Source: Micropterix aruncella (taxonomy: Eukaryota; Arthropoda; Insecta; Lepidoptera; Micropterigidae). Taken from it: 64,000 bases of DNA. The translations under genes and the position numbers were made by a program. Below, piece by piece: positions 1-11,034 of this stretch. Each line of letters starts with the position of its first letter. Position 1 is the stretch's first letter. The notes beneath the pieces are model-generated. The model saw only the letters and a program-made list of their open reading frames with translations. It was not told the origin of the DNA and did no database searches. The stretch is taken from contig OX155951.1 of NCBI GenBank assembly GCA_944548615.1, positions 42,262,113-42,326,112 on the forward strand, read 5' to 3'.

Positions 1-499
1 TAAAAACGCGTCTCGATCGCAGTTGAGATAAAGGCATATCATGATAATTCTGCTCATCAGGTAAAGTCGAAGATTAATCAATTTCGAGAGGAGCATTTTC
101 GTTATTTTCCACTTCATTTGTCTCTTCGAGTCTGACTCGCAATTTTCTTCTAACACGTGCTCTATTCCTACATCGGCCTCAACATCGCTGCATTTGGTAT
201 ATTTTCGTCATCTGACAGATCTTGTTCCAACCAGCGCTGGATGTCTTCGACATTTAAAGCCATTATCACCTAAAACAATAAAAAATACACGAATGTTAAA
301 AATGTGTTTGTGTGGAAACAGTGTTTTACTTACCAGAGACAAACGCGCTCACGTCCGACTGCGACGAGCGGTTACGCGGCACTGAGGGACGCGAGGAAAA
401 GGTACAAGAACGAACACGTTTATACAAAGCTCGGACCCAATAATATTCACGCCTAAAAATTCGTCAGGGTCTATGAGACGTATGCTAGGTGGTTAAGGG
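1..499 (-). mobile_element. piggyBac-like element, 5' end with broken transposase N-terminus
   Basis: Read on the minus strand, the element begins CCCTTAACCACC right after a TTAA at 500-503, the hallmark target of piggyBac transposons. A start codon at 263-261 opens a frame beginning MALNVEDIQRWLEQDLSDDE, an acidic N-terminus of the kind seen in piggyBac-like transposases. The frame then breaks: later acidic segments (about 140-205 and 1-120) lie in other frames, so at least two frameshifts are present. Between the end and the ATG lies a plausible 5'-UTR intron at 333-271, from GTAAGT to TTTTAG. The DDD catalytic core would lie left of the window. The TTAA, the CCCTTAA end and the intron signals are seen directly; family membership is inferred from the end sequence and the acidic start, so another TTAA-targeting element is possible. 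Confidence 0.5.
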
Positions 500-503
500 T
501 TAA
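500..503. other. TTAA target site next to the piggyBac-like end
   Basis: TTAA lies directly outside the CCCTTAA terminus of the element to its left. piggyBac transposases insert at and duplicate TTAA; the partner copy would be beyond the left edge. Confidence 0.45.
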
Positions 504-659
504 ATACTTTCTTCGTACAAAATAATCAAGCAAAGGTATTTAATTACCGCGTGAAATTCCGTTTTTTTCATTTTTGCCAACATGTTTCGACAAGATGCAA
601 ACAAATGACTCTTATTTAAAAGAAAACAAAAGGTAATCAGTTTTTCTTTTTTAGAACAT
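504..659. other. Short AT-rich spacer
   Basis: AT-rich sequence between the piggyBac-like end and a LINE tail. A 14-base string (aaataatcaagcaa) at about 520 recurs in the LINE tail near 790, so part of this may belong to the same old insertion. No coding signal. Confidence 0.4.
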
Positions 660-828
660 AATAACAGATGTAAATTTTTAACTATTGTAGATTTTTAACT
701 ATTGTACCCTATTTATAACCATTGTACATTTTAAAACTTTGTAAATAACTAAATTTGAATAGTTTTGATCAATATGTGCCATTGACATGCAAATAATCAA
801 GCAAATAAATTGAACTGAACTGAACAGG
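660..828 (+). repeat. Probable LINE 3' tail with short tandem repeats
   Basis: Three imperfect copies of a (c/t)ttaactattgta-like unit occur between about 672 and 730. The segment ends aaataaattgaactgaactgaac, a simple-repeat tail such as non-LTR retrotransposons leave at their 3' ends. No coding part is attached. Family unknown. Confidence 0.35.
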
Positions 829-1877
829 GTCTCCAAAAAGTACGCCTGGGCGCGAACAGAAGTCGGTTAGTAACGTTTAGACTTCTTATAATATTTCATG
901 TTGGAGAGTATAAAACCCAGCATATCGAAGAAAGGAAACTGTCTTTTAAACTGCACCCGAAGCAATATTTAAAATAAATCTTTGCCGAATCATAAGTCGG
1001 AGGATATAAAATCTGTTTTATACCGTTTCCACAGTCCAGAGCTCGCATTTTTCATAGAAATTATTTATTGATTTTATTAACTGATGATAATCGATATACC
1101 TAATTAATATATGGAAATAATTAAAGACATAATTAAAAGCAATATTTCCTTAATATCATATTTATTGTTTACTTCTTTTATATAAGAACGTACCTTATTT
1201 AATCGGCGACATTTTAGGCAAGAGAGCGCGGGCCCAAGTGGCCCGGCCCGGCCCCGTCTTCTGTTTGCGGCGCAGGCGACCACATTTGACGTCAAGAAAT
1301 CCGAAAGATAGGCCATTTCATGTACCAAAAATAGCGTATCATAAATATTGTGGAGGACGCGCCGAATGCCCATTCTATCAACTAGTATTTATTATTAATT
1401 AGAAATAGAAGCAATGTATTTCTTATGCATACGAACTGATAGAATATGAAATTTATTCTTTTATACTTACAGTAAAGTATTTATTTATGTGCCTACGACA
1501 TTTGTGTAGGCACAAATTGTAATATATAAATATTATTTTTGGAAATTTTAAACAGTCACTACGGATCAAAGCAAAAAAGAATTATTAGGTACGGAAAAAG
1601 CTAATAAAAAAAAGGCAAACAGACAAAATAATTAAATGTAACAATCATCCACATTTTCGACGCCATAGAAAGCGTACACTTCTCTCCCTTGGTGAATTGA
1701 TTTGTTTTAACTGGTTGGTTTGCGAAGCCTCCCCCCTATCTTTCTTTGCAACCCAATCAGCCTATATAATTTGACCTATCATAAGTAAATAAATAATTTG
1801 GAAAATATCAGTTATCAATTAAAAGATACGTAAACACTTCTATAATGACATAATAACGTCTCAATTTTTAATAATCA
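829..1877. other. No recognisable gene; AT-rich with a GC-rich island
   Basis: Mostly AT-rich sequence. A short GC-rich patch around 1225-1285 contains runs of cccgg and is covered by an 89-codon minus-strand frame (1104-1373) with no family resemblance I can name. Nothing else supports a gene. Confidence 0.5.
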
Positions 1878-2195
1878 ACATGGATTTTGTGCAAGCGTTC
1901 GATGATAATCAACTTAGAGTTACTTTAATAACATAATATGCCTCTACATACATGAACGCCTGTGAGGACATTGATTTGAACTGTAATGACGCCTCCAAAG
2001 CCTTCGATCGGGTTGACCACCCCATTTTTCTCCTTAAAATTGTTGAACCTATATTCATATAGTATATTCAAATGGATTTCGTCATATTTAAGTAACCGTA
2101 GACGGTTGTTGGCGGTGGTTTCAAACCATCCTTGTGGATATCCTACCCCGAGTCCCGCAAGGCTTAAATTTGGGTGCGCCACTGTTTAACGATTA
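1878..2195 (+). pseudogene. Jockey-type LINE reverse transcriptase fragment
   Basis: The frame from about 1986 reads ASKAFDRVDHP, which is the reverse transcriptase motif holding the second half of the catalytic DLSKAFD box. It is followed by a KWISSYLSNRRR segment typical of the fingers/palm of Jockey-group LINE polymerases. After one frameshift near 2140 the next motif appears as RVPQGLNLGAPLF, matching the family SGVPQGxxLGPLLF box. The FADD box is absent, so the copy is cut at about 2195. Upstream, MDFVQAFDDNQ (1879-1911) resembles the lead-in of the same domain but is separated from it by stops. It is a dead remnant and its exact clade is uncertain. Confidence 0.65.
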
Positions 2196-2487
2196 ATGCT
2201 AATGAGGGCCATTGCTTGTCCGATAAGGAACGTACACTGGGTCCTTACGAATAGTTTATCTTGTCGAGTCGTGTCGGGTATCGTTTGAAAGAGCTCATTT
2301 CACTGTTTTCAAAACGCTAACGTTTTCGTATTTTCGTACCTCCCTTTATGAGATACCTATTATTAAAACGTTCCCACGCGAAAAAGTATATTCCCCCTTA
2401 CATTCGGAGTTTTTCATCCATACAAAATGAAACTATCAGTTTCACGATAGTGAAAATATTTTTACGAAAAAAAAAACGAAAACAATT
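2196..2487. other. Non-coding spacer
   Basis: No family resemblance or open frame of note. An A-run at 2467-2478 precedes the tandem duplication that follows. Confidence 0.4.
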
Positions 2488-2597
2488 AAACAGTATATTA
2501 ATGAGGTACACTGGTCTGTGGAGTTAAATTTAAAAATGTTAACCTTTAAAAAATCTAAACAGTATATTAATGAGGTCCACTGGTCTGTGGAGTTAAT
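2488..2597. repeat. Direct duplication, period 69 bp
   Basis: A 38-base block beginning aaacagtatattaatgaggt occurs at 2488 and again at 2557, identical except for one a/c change. Two copies only, so this is a local tandem duplication rather than a satellite. Confidence 0.85.
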
Positions 2598-3404
2598 TTA
2601 AATAATATTCTTCCCTATAAAAGAGTGTTTAAGTTCACATGCACAGGTTATATAGAAATTCAATAGCAATGTATTGTTATGTATGCTAAAGGTCATTTTC
2701 TAGTCAATCTGTGTGAAGACTAGCAAGAACCCCTTTCATAATTGATTACGGAATCCGCGGCGCGCGAGTGTAACTCGCTCTCGAGTGGTTTTACATTAGT
2801 TCGTTTGAGTTGTTAGTTAGAAAGCAGTAAACGTTTGGCTGCTAAATGCGAATAAGTACGTGTTTGGGAGGGCTTGTCTACACTTTTCTTAAGCTTGTCG
2901 TCCCTTATCAGCGAGCGAAGGGGCGGGCGGACGCGCAGTGGGGAGCGCGTCTTCGCGTTATCACTGGCGCCGCGGCGCACACTGGATGTTTTCGCAACGT
3001 AGCTGTACGGAATTATCGGATCGGAATTAAAATACATTTCGTAGATGTTTGATGGTTTTCATTTATCAAACATATTATTATATGTAAATGAGCAATTTTA
3101 CTACTAACGTTGAGAACATATAATATAATACATAGTGATATAAGTATACCTAATCAAGAATTTACAATTTTATGATACAATCTATTACAAAGTAAATTTT
3201 TCGAAGACTATCGCGTTTGTTAGACATTGTAGTTGATCACGCCGATACGCCAACAAGCCCATCACTTGTGTATTATCAACCCTTAGGTACACTAAAAATT
3301 CATCGTCGAAATAAATATGGTCATTCTGAAACCAAAGGAAAAAATTTAAGTGCCACAAAAGTACACAAAAAGATTTTTTTGTAATTTCAATCTTCTCTCT
3401 TCTC
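2598..3404. other. No recognisable gene
   Basis: A GC-richer stretch at 2750-3010 has short open frames on both strands (2813-3037 minus, 2846-3052 plus) that overlap each other and show no family resemblance. The rest is AT-rich. Confidence 0.45.
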
Positions 3405-3850
3405 TTACTCAGCCTGGTTTGGTCCACTCCTGGACCTAGGCCTCATCCTTCTTCTTCCATGTCTGTCGTGTCAGCTGCTGCCCTCAGTCAGTTGGTCCCT
3501 GCTGCTTTTCTGATGTCGTCCAGCCATCGTAGTTGTGGTCTCCCTACGCTTCGCTTTGTGGTTCTCGGTCTCCACTGGACGAGCGTCTTCGGCCACCTCG
3601 TGTCATCCTGCCTTGCGACGTGACCTGCCCACCCGCACTTCAGCATGGCGAGACGTTTTATGACGTCTGTCACCCCCGTGCGCCTTCGTATCTCTTCATT
3701 GCGCACTCTGTCGCGGAGACTGATGCCCAGCATGGCTCTCTCCATCGCCCTTTGGCATATTCTGAGGCGGTTGGCAATGCTCTGCGGTTGGCAATGCACT
3801 GTTTCAAGGACGTACATTGCTACTGGCTACTATGCGTACTGCCAGTAGCA
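3405..3850 (-). pseudogene. RTE-clade LINE, C-terminal end of reverse transcriptase protein
   Basis: Minus-strand translation from 3817 gives ICQRAMERAMLGISLRDRVR, then TGVTDVIKRLAMLKCGWAGHVAR, WRPRTTKRSVGRPQLRWLDDI and KAAGTN. This order (QRAMERAML, W-GH-AR, WRPR, GRP-RW-DDI) is the conserved C-terminal region of RTE LINEs, which follows the polymerase domain. A stop then interrupts the last segment before a residual RAAADTTDMEEEG match. The 5' part is missing beyond about 3850, as expected for a 5'-truncated LINE copy. The protein would have served in element retrotransposition and is not functional here. Confidence 0.8.
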
Positions 3851-4799
3851 ACGTAATTTCAATAGCCACTTTTAATTAAAATATTATATTATTGGGGTAT
3901 TTTGTGGTACAGTCAAAATCATTTTAGTTTTCCGATGGTTCCAGCTGAGATTGGTGTGCGTGCTCAAAGTGTTCATGAAAGTACCATATAGCGTATTTAC
4001 GAAAAAGTCGCCGAAAAAAAAAAATTCTTGACGACATGCGTGGCTCGGTGGGAAACGTTGTATTATCAAACATAGGATTGCCCAAATGAAATGAGTCAAT
4101 CGTATCAAATTATCTTAACGGGTATTTTATTTCTTTAAAATATCTATAATATTGAATACGTTTTAATAACATTTTATAAGTTGTCAAGTTTTTAATAAGT
4201 ATCTTTTACAACAAAAACATAAATGACAAAAAGCATTTTTTAAAATTTTATTTTAGACTTGAAGAAAAACATACAGCGTTTCAATAAGGCTTATTAGATA
4301 ATATTTTTCCATAATACTAAGCTGTACTTACGTTTTTACAAATACAACTTTGAAGTAAACGCGGTCTACAAAACCACTTTGAAGAAACATACTGAATACA
4401 AAATTCAAAAACAAAGGGAGGTAATAGTCACATCTAAAGACTACTTATTTAAAAAAAAACAGAGTATTTTGTGGTCAAAGTAAAAAATTATGTCAAGCCA
4501 ATAAGTAAAACAAAGTGAAATACATAAGAATACCTTGATGAAGCAGAGATTACAATTACGATAGTGTAGTGGCGGAATAATAGTAACCGGAAGTAGAGAG
4601 AAAAAGAAGATGGCGGGGATGAAGACGCGTGCCTGTGTGGCGTTACGGCGTATCGATTAATTAAAAAATAAAAGTTTAAATCAAGTATAGAACGCATTTA
4701 TTTATCCCCCACAATAGCATAAATGTTTCCTCCGTCTCCCATCTGCCAAGTATGAATCATAGTGTAAGGCGATATTTTTGGTGCTTTCCGCTTATGCCC
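3851..4799. other. No recognisable gene; AT-rich
   Basis: Very AT-rich with several A runs (4015-4024, 4451-4460). Small frames at 3884-4108 and 4488-4697 on the minus strand have no recognisable motif. Confidence 0.5.
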
Positions 4800-5170
4800 G
4801 ATATTTTTACTCATAATATTAGTATTATTGGAGCAAGAAAACTGCTCTGACGCTGTCCAAAAGGAGTTAAACACTTCAGTACTTTGAAGTTTTCATTGTA
4901 ACTGTTTCGCTTCTGTTTGTCGGAGTAAATTAAATTTGGCAATTTAAGTATTAGGGCAATAAAACTGCCTTAAATCCAGGAATTGAGCTTAACAAAAAGT
5001 CGTCGAAAGGGCAATGCCTTAGCTTCCTTAGCATGATTCTAATGATTGCCTTTTGGACAACGTTTACTTTCTGGAGGGTTGTTTTTTTCACAAGTTTTTT
5101 CCTATCAAAGTATATCATATGTTTAGATGGATTGGCATAGGTATAACGATCGGGCCAAGAATATCTCACA
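4800..5170 (-). pseudogene. Probable LINE protein fragment (C-terminal region)
   Basis: The minus-strand frame 5169-4951 carries LQKVNVVQKAIIRIMLRK, resembling the segment after the polymerase domain in CR1/Jockey LINEs, where a conserved L..VQKAILRI stretch precedes a DDLF box (here as CPFDDF). The LINE at 22.5-23.4 kb has the comparable YKAQKAILRVINKK followed by SSDDLF. Weaker similarity may continue to about 4800 in broken frames. Resemblance is moderate, and the 5' limit is unclear. Confidence 0.35.
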
Positions 5171-5639
5171 ATTGAAAAAATACATAAATGAAAGATTCAT
5201 CGAATGAATGAATGATATGATGTTTACCGGTTGACGCAGGTAAGGAGAGTTGACGACTCTTTTTTAATTCTACGCGAGAAATCATGGATAAAAACAACGG
5301 TATTGCTACCAGTTATACACCCGACTATATTCGCCAGGCTGATTCCGAAACTGCAATAACCTTTTGTCGGTCTCGATAAATAAGAGAGATATAGGCATTT
5401 AAAGAAGTGTCAAACACCTACATTTCGGTAGGTTAAGTTAGTTTTTTTAAACAATTCATAAACACTAATATGCCGGTAGGTTAGGTTAGTTCTTTTTAAA
5501 AGGTATTATCCTTATGTATTTGTCGGAAGGTTAGAATGGCTACCAGATTGCAGGGTTGGCTTGATTTTTTCCAACCCGAAAAAACCCACTGGATTAAATT
5601 GGGTAAAACCCACCTGAAAAAACCCGAGGGTTTTTGACG
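5171..5639. promoter_or_regulatory. Upstream region of skywalker with three spaced TTAGG-like repeats
   Basis: Three blocks with the core (t/c)cgg(t/a)aggtta occur at about 5424, 5473 and 5522, spaced 48-49 bp. The middle one contains ggttaggttag, like the insect telomere unit. At 5570-5640 there is a stretch of repeated aaaaaaccc and gggttttt. Any role in controlling the gene that starts 350-550 bp downstream is inference from position only. Confidence 0.35.
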
Positions 5640-5987
5640 AATGTGGCCACCATAAAAACTAATTTAAAATTTGGTCCACGTAGATCGCGCACTGTACGGC
5701 TTCTTTTCTCTCGCGCTTCGCATCTTGCCATAGTTTCCGGCGGCCGCCTGCGCCCGCGGCGATCGGCGATTTGTTTAGTTGCGAACGCGACACCGCCCGC
5801 CGCGGCCGCACCGCCCGTTCGTCGATGTCGTTCGCCCGCCTCGGATCGATCGTAGAGCAATCGGCGCGCGCGCGCCGCCGTCACGACCGCATAAAAACAG
5901 TGCGCTAAACGATATATCCGCTCCCGTCCCGTCCCCGTCCCGCGTCGATGCGGTGAGTGCGTCGCCGTGCCGGTCGCGCGCGGCGCT
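5640..5987 (+). promoter_or_regulatory. sky: CpG-rich promoter / 5' UTR region of skywalker
   Basis: Base composition changes sharply from AT-rich to strongly GC- and CpG-rich between about 5690 and 6390, the only such island of this size in the window. It ends at the first coding ATG (5988). No clear TATA box is seen. A GTGAGT at 5953-5958 could be a 5'-UTR splice donor. The in-frame GTG at 5967 lies upstream of the ATG but needs no special explanation. Confidence 0.5.
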
Positions 5988-6389
5988 ATGTTCCTCGAAC
6001 TGTCCGGCCTCAACGCGAACGCGAACGCCCTCGTGGACGAGGAGTTCGCGGACGAGGAGATCGAGGAGGAGGAGGAGGAGGAGGGGGAGGGCGCGGGCGT
6101 GTGGCTGAGCAGCGCGCCCTACCCGAGCTCCGAGGAGCTGCCGAAGAGCGCGTGGACTGACTGCCTCCCTTTGCCCTCTGTCGCAGGCAAGAAGCCGCCG
6201 CTCAAGAGCTTCGCGGAGGTGGGCGCGCTGCTGCAGCAGGGCCGCAAGCGCGACGTCAAGCTCCTCATCCGCGACAACTCGTGGCCCATCAACAGCCCGA
6301 TGCGCTCGCAGCTCTGGCCGGCCCTGTGCAAGCAGCACCAGCACACCAAAAACATGCTCGAGGGATTCTACTGGGACATGGTCAATCAG
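5988..6389 (+). CDS. sky: skywalker (TBC1D24-like Rab GTPase-activating protein), first coding exon
   Basis: 134 codons run from ATG 5988 to an exon end ...MVNQ followed by the donor GTGAGT at 6390. Residues 1-10 are followed by a strongly acidic run (about 17-34, mostly E and D). From residue 67 the sequence (GKKPPLKSFAEV, then LIRDNSWPINSPMRSQLWP at 93-111) matches insect skywalker, where R..LW is the first motif of the TBC domain. Skywalker and its mammalian relative TBC1D24 act on Rab35 in synaptic vesicle and endosomal traffic. An alternative start of this exon is possible: a pyrimidine-rich stretch ending TCGCAG at 6186 looks like a splice acceptor, which would make residues 1-66 intronic or UTR. 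ATG 5988 is preferred because the frame stays open through it. The exon lies wholly in CpG-rich DNA. Confidence 0.82.
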
Positions 6390-9300
6390 GTGAGTCTCTG
6401 CGTCGATATTTTTCTCATCGCTACGATACCGTTTGTCCGAAGTCGCTTTTGCGCGCCGTAGGCAGACACTCTACTCCGCGACGACACCTCGTCGCCGATA
6501 GGCTCTACTTAGTCTACTTCGAGAATCGTTTACGATCAATTTCCAAGGGCGCTAACTTAGTGAGTCACTGCAACTTGCACCGGCCGCCTTTTTTAGTCCG
6601 GGAGCCCACGCTAGTTTACCATACATCTGACGCGATCAATTTTGACTACAAATGAGGACCGCTACAGTCAGCGAAACATTTTTTCAATACCTTCATTTAC
6701 AGCTATCCAACGGTGCTGTGATAAATAATGAAAAAAAATAAATCATACCTACATACTAAATAGATAAGAACCATTGCGATTATTTTCGTACCGAGCGATG
6801 GAAAAGCACGCAGTGATTTCAGTCGCGAAAACAAATACTGTTTCATTATTTGCCCGTGTACCTACTCCTTCACCTCGCACTCTTTTCATTCATGTGCCCG
6901 ATGATCGAGAGTACACCACTCTGGGCCCTCGATTTTCCAACAGTCTTGTGGCAACACGAAGAAAAAACGACATTTGCACACAATCAACTCTCCTACAATT
7001 ATTATTCATTCCACAGCCGTGGGTGCAAATTACTTTAAGAGTCTTGCCATACATTGTACGCGAAGTTTAGTTTGATCATAAAACGCGTATCTTTGCCATA
7101 CTCGCACTTATTCATCGTTATATAAAATGCATACATATTATATTATTTACTCCCCCGGGATAGTTTATCAATATTGAACCGCACAATCAGCGGCTGTTTT
7201 TCTCAGAAAATATCTAAAACAACTACTAATTGGCATAATATATCCATTAAAAGCAATAAAACACTTTTTTGTTTCTCCAGATAAGGAAACATAGACATTA
7301 AAAAAATAAGAGAGAAATCTATCAGAAATTGTTATATCTCGCTTCTTACTTCAACGGTGTCAATATTGATAAGTTACCAAAGGCAACAATGATTTTAAAA
7401 TTTAAACAGTCACGCGGACGGTATCTACTAAATAAATAAATAAACAAAAGATTCTCTCTTAAAAATACGTCCACTGATACGGAGATATCACTAGTCAAAG
7501 ATCATTGTGTCATTGAAAGTACTCGGGTAGAGAAAAAATATGGAGATTGTCGATAGATACACAGTAGCAGTTTCCTGGAAATTGATATACAAGCGTTTAT
7601 GAAAAATGTACACTGCCTAATTGGTAACCTTAGCCGTAACATATCCGCGTTATTGAAGTCTGTGGAAGTTTCACGTCACGTCACATTCAAAGTTGGCGAG
7701 CCTCGAGAATCAAAATTTTAAAACTTGCAGGGTTAGTAAGATACTCCGCCACACCGTAAACTAGCCGAAACACAACCGTTGGCGTATTTGGCGATTGCCT
7801 AATAGGTATTGCACAATTAATGCGTGAATTACCTCAAGCATCGACTTGTAATTGCAGTATATCGTGTCTTCTACAACGAACATATTATTATTATATTACA
7901 TAGGCATTAAAAACGCAAGGCGATTTCTTAACATCTATATTTAACCGATTCGTCAAACGAAGCATAGATCTATACAAGTAAATGTATTAAAAATAATAAA
8001 AAAACACGACTACCGGTACAGAAAGTTATAGGTATATTTATTTAATTACGTTATAGGTATATATTTTTTTACGTTTTTTATGAAATATTTGTAGTTTATG
8101 TATTTATCCATAATATATTATAGTTACATGTATATTTCCGAAATGTACTGAATCATACCTTTCATTTGACACTAAACACGATATATTTATATAAATTTAT
8201 TGACATTTGGACATTTAGACAACTACTTACTTGGTATTTGGACAGTTTATGTAACCTATGACAGTCAAGATGACAACAATTCTATCAATAATAAACACTC
8301 CGAAAACGGTTCAAGCGTTTAGATGTTATGGTGGAATAAAGAAACGGAAAACATACATAGATGGACCCTGAACACATTACACTCCTTTTTTGTTGGGTAG
8401 TTGTGTAAAAATTACAAATATTATTAATGAAACGTAGGTGATATTATCTTTAAGGTTACGCACGTTTACAAGCGCTAACATCTGTGACAGAAGGGGTTTA
8501 AATAAAGGCGTTTATTTTATAAGAACCAACAAAAAATGTAGACTTCAATAATAAATCAATGTTATTTAGGAGATATTGAGAAAATGTGGGCTACACTATG
8601 AAAAAAAAGAGTAAACAAAACCTGATGAGATGACTGCGTGGTGCTCTTATTCTAGTTTAGTCGATTTCAATAATATATACTACTATATAGAGTTTGGGGG
8701 AAGGGGGGGGGGGGTCCACATATTTGTTTGACAGAAGTACTTTATTCTTTTGTCTATATTGCGGGCTTTCTTCCGACATGTGTCTTTCCATATGTCGTCT
8801 TGTCTTAAGCCACCTGCTCATTACCACACACGTGCACCACGCCAACGCCCAGAAGCGCATTCGCCAAAACGTCTATTTTGATTTTATTGCTATATATCTC
8901 ACAGATAGTTCGATATATTATTCAATTACGTGACGCCTAATACAGGTTTACATACAACTGGCAAACCGGTCTCATTCGAACACGTACGATAATAATATGG
9001 CGCAAGTGTACGTTTAAGAAGGCTGTTTGGATCACATGCTTTTTCTATAGCAATGTTTGCGGCGACTAGCGAGGAAAAAAATATAGACAAAACATATTTT
9101 TTTGTCATTGGACTCTCAAAAAACTTGCAGGGCGAAACGTTGTTTATATTAGTAAATTGAGCCGTTTTAAATAAAATAATATGGAGAATGAATTCTATAT
9201 TGCATGTTATATTGAAGGCCATTAAGTACCTACTTAGGCAAATATATAGCTTCAGTACTAAGTACGAAAGATTCCTTCCAGATACATTAAAAACAATCGA

Positions 9301-9464
9301 TATGGTGCTCAGGAGATATGGTGATCATAAGAATATGGATCGGACAACCATCAGGCCGGCCAATATACACAATGACAGTATCCAGTCATGTTATACACCT
9401 TGAAAGTAGCGCTTTAACAAAGATCAACCGATCAACATTTATAAATTACGAAATATACATATTG
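6390..9464 (+). other. sky: skywalker intron 1, first part
   Basis: Begins with GTGAGT. The first 260 bases are moderately GC-rich, then AT-rich. A run of Gs (8700-8714) and a 98-codon minus-strand frame (8926-9222) with no recognisable family are the only notable points. Phase 0 splicing joins this intron's flanking exons. Confidence 0.6.
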
Positions 9465-9780
9465 AGGAAAATGATCGAACGAGCTATAAATCCCCCTCCC
9501 CCCGAAAAAAAATGCAAACTTCCCGAAGGAAAGACAATCATACAAAATATTAAGACCTGCAGGATGAATTGCTATGGTCACACTCTTTGTAGGAAGTCAT
9601 CGCATATGCATACTTATAGCCGCAAGGGGAGAGGAGGGGGGGGGGGGATACTCAGCAGGCAAACGAAAAACAGGAAGACTAATATGCACTTGGGAAGATT
9701 ACTGTGACAAAACCAAAGAGGAATGGCAAAAATGGGCACAATACGAAGCCAACAAGTGGAAATCAGTGCAGGAAGTTTAA
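9465..9780 (+). pseudogene. Possible LINE C-terminal fragment within skywalker intron 1
   Basis: The frame at 9318-9707 reads TIIQNIKTCRMNCYGHTLCRK, resembling the R..W.GH..R segment near the end of RTE/L1-type LINE proteins. A second frame (9574-9780) reads AGKRKTGRLICTWEDYCD then W.KW..YEANKWKSV, like the GKRxRGRPxxxWxD and terminal W...A.DR..WR pattern. A G-run of about 12 at 9638-9650 separates the two, consistent with a slippage frameshift. The match is partial. Confidence 0.4.
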
Positions 9781-10179
9781 AATAGAAGAGGCTTAGACAA
9801 GTGGATCACGATACAAGTAAATATCAAACAAAAGATCCAGAATATACTAAATATGGACGAAAGAAGTGAGAAAGATTGACACAACGACTACAATTACTAT
9901 TTACTTACTCACCCTCCTATTTTTCTCTATCGGCTCTAAGATGCTAGTATACAGGCCGATTTATTTACCTTTCCTTCCTTGCAAAGGCGGGGCTCCCCAA
10001 CTTTGAAAATGCTTTCCTTGGTGTATTCAGTTTACCGTCTCAGGCGCACTCCTAACTGGGGTGGCACCGTTCGATTGATATAAATTATATTGAAGGAGAG
10101 GTGAAAGTATGCAGCCTAGTCGTATTCAAAAGCCTACATTTTTAATCAGTTCTAGCCTGACTATTCTGTCGTTTTGCAG
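9781..10179 (+). other. sky: skywalker intron 1, end, with 3' splice site
   Basis: Ends in a pyrimidine-rich stretch and TTTTGCAG at 10172-10179, a good acceptor. The rest shows nothing recognisable. Confidence 0.6.
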
Positions 10180-10384
10180 GTGTTTGGAACGACAGAATTA
10201 GCAGACAAACACATTATGCTACCGCCATTCGTGGAGTCTTCGCATTGTTTATACTACCACCTAACTCGCAAAGGTCAAGCCGTGGCGGACCGGGTGGTTT
10301 CCGTGTTGGGCTACGCTTGCCCTGACATCACCTACGGCCCTTCGCTCTATCCCATCGCTGCTGCGCTGCTACACTTCATGCCTG
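10180..10384 (+). CDS. sky: skywalker (TBC1D24-like), second coding exon
   Basis: 68 codons plus one base, from acceptor TTTTGCAG to donor GTGAGT at 10385 (phase 1 end). The protein begins VFGTTELADKHIMLPPFV and continues ADRVVSVLGYACPDITYGP and LYPIAAALLHFMP. This is the early TBC-domain stretch of insect skywalker: the (L/I)P.FV, the GYxCPDITY(S/G)P motif and the LLHFM helix are conserved in the family. It joins exon 1 in frame at MVNQ/VFGT. Missing from the window are the rest of the TBC domain and the C-terminal TLDc domain, so the gene must continue to the right beyond what I could recognise. The phosphoinositide-binding TBC fold of this family has been described for the fly protein. High confidence in identity, from strong family resemblance rather than a database search. 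Confidence 0.9.
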
Positions 10385-11034
10385 GTGAGTTTATATTATT
10401 TGTTTTTATCTGATATGACTTTTCTGGTGTATTGTAGGTTGTAAACCTTCATTTTAAAATGTCAATAGGTGTTTTAACCTTGTTAAAAAAAGGGTGCACC
10501 ACTTCCACACCCGAATCAAAAGGGTTATGCTTCTCAACATGAATAAATAATTTTTATTCGGCTTTAAAGGCCCCACAAAGCATTTTGTCTAAATGTTGTA
10601 ATCTTTCAACGAACCGAATGGATTATGGAAATCTTTTCTGATTTCTCTATTTTTGCGTACGATATACCACATTTATTTCCATAAGCGAATTAGCTTGGTA
10701 TTTAGAAATCTCTCATTACTTAGCTGTTTTTCAACTTTCATTGCTGCCCTTTTTAGCTCTGCAGCAATCGCGATTGATTACATAAATGAAATAGTTTAAA
10801 TATATTTTTTTAATGCCTCGGCAAGGTATCACAATACAATATGATGATGGCAGATTTATGATGTACCAATCTTAAAATTAAATATACCACTGGATGTGGT
10901 AGCATTTTACGCCATAACGGAACAAAGAAGTTTTTAAAACGAAAACATTTATTTTGCTTACTTCTAAATGTTTCTAAATGCAAAGCGTTATTTTTAAATG
11001 TTATTCATAGTACAGAATGCATTTTCTAGAATGA
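10385..11034 (+). other. sky: Start of skywalker intron 2 (or region after the last exon seen)
   Basis: Begins GTGAGT. AT-rich with no exon-like sequence. Everything right of here would be intron if the next skywalker exon lies beyond 64 kb. Confidence 0.5.

Noticed and set aside
5473..5490. Telomeric array
   Set aside because: Only two TTAGG-like units; far too short for a telomere or a telomere-targeting insertion.
5775..6344. 189-codon minus-strand frame over skywalker exon 1
   Set aside because: It is the opposite-strand shadow of the GC-rich, E/D-rich exon; its leucine- and arginine-rich text follows from that composition.
8926..9222. 98-codon frame in skywalker intron 1 as a nested gene
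   Set aside because: The sequence resembles no family I know and has no promoter or splice evidence.
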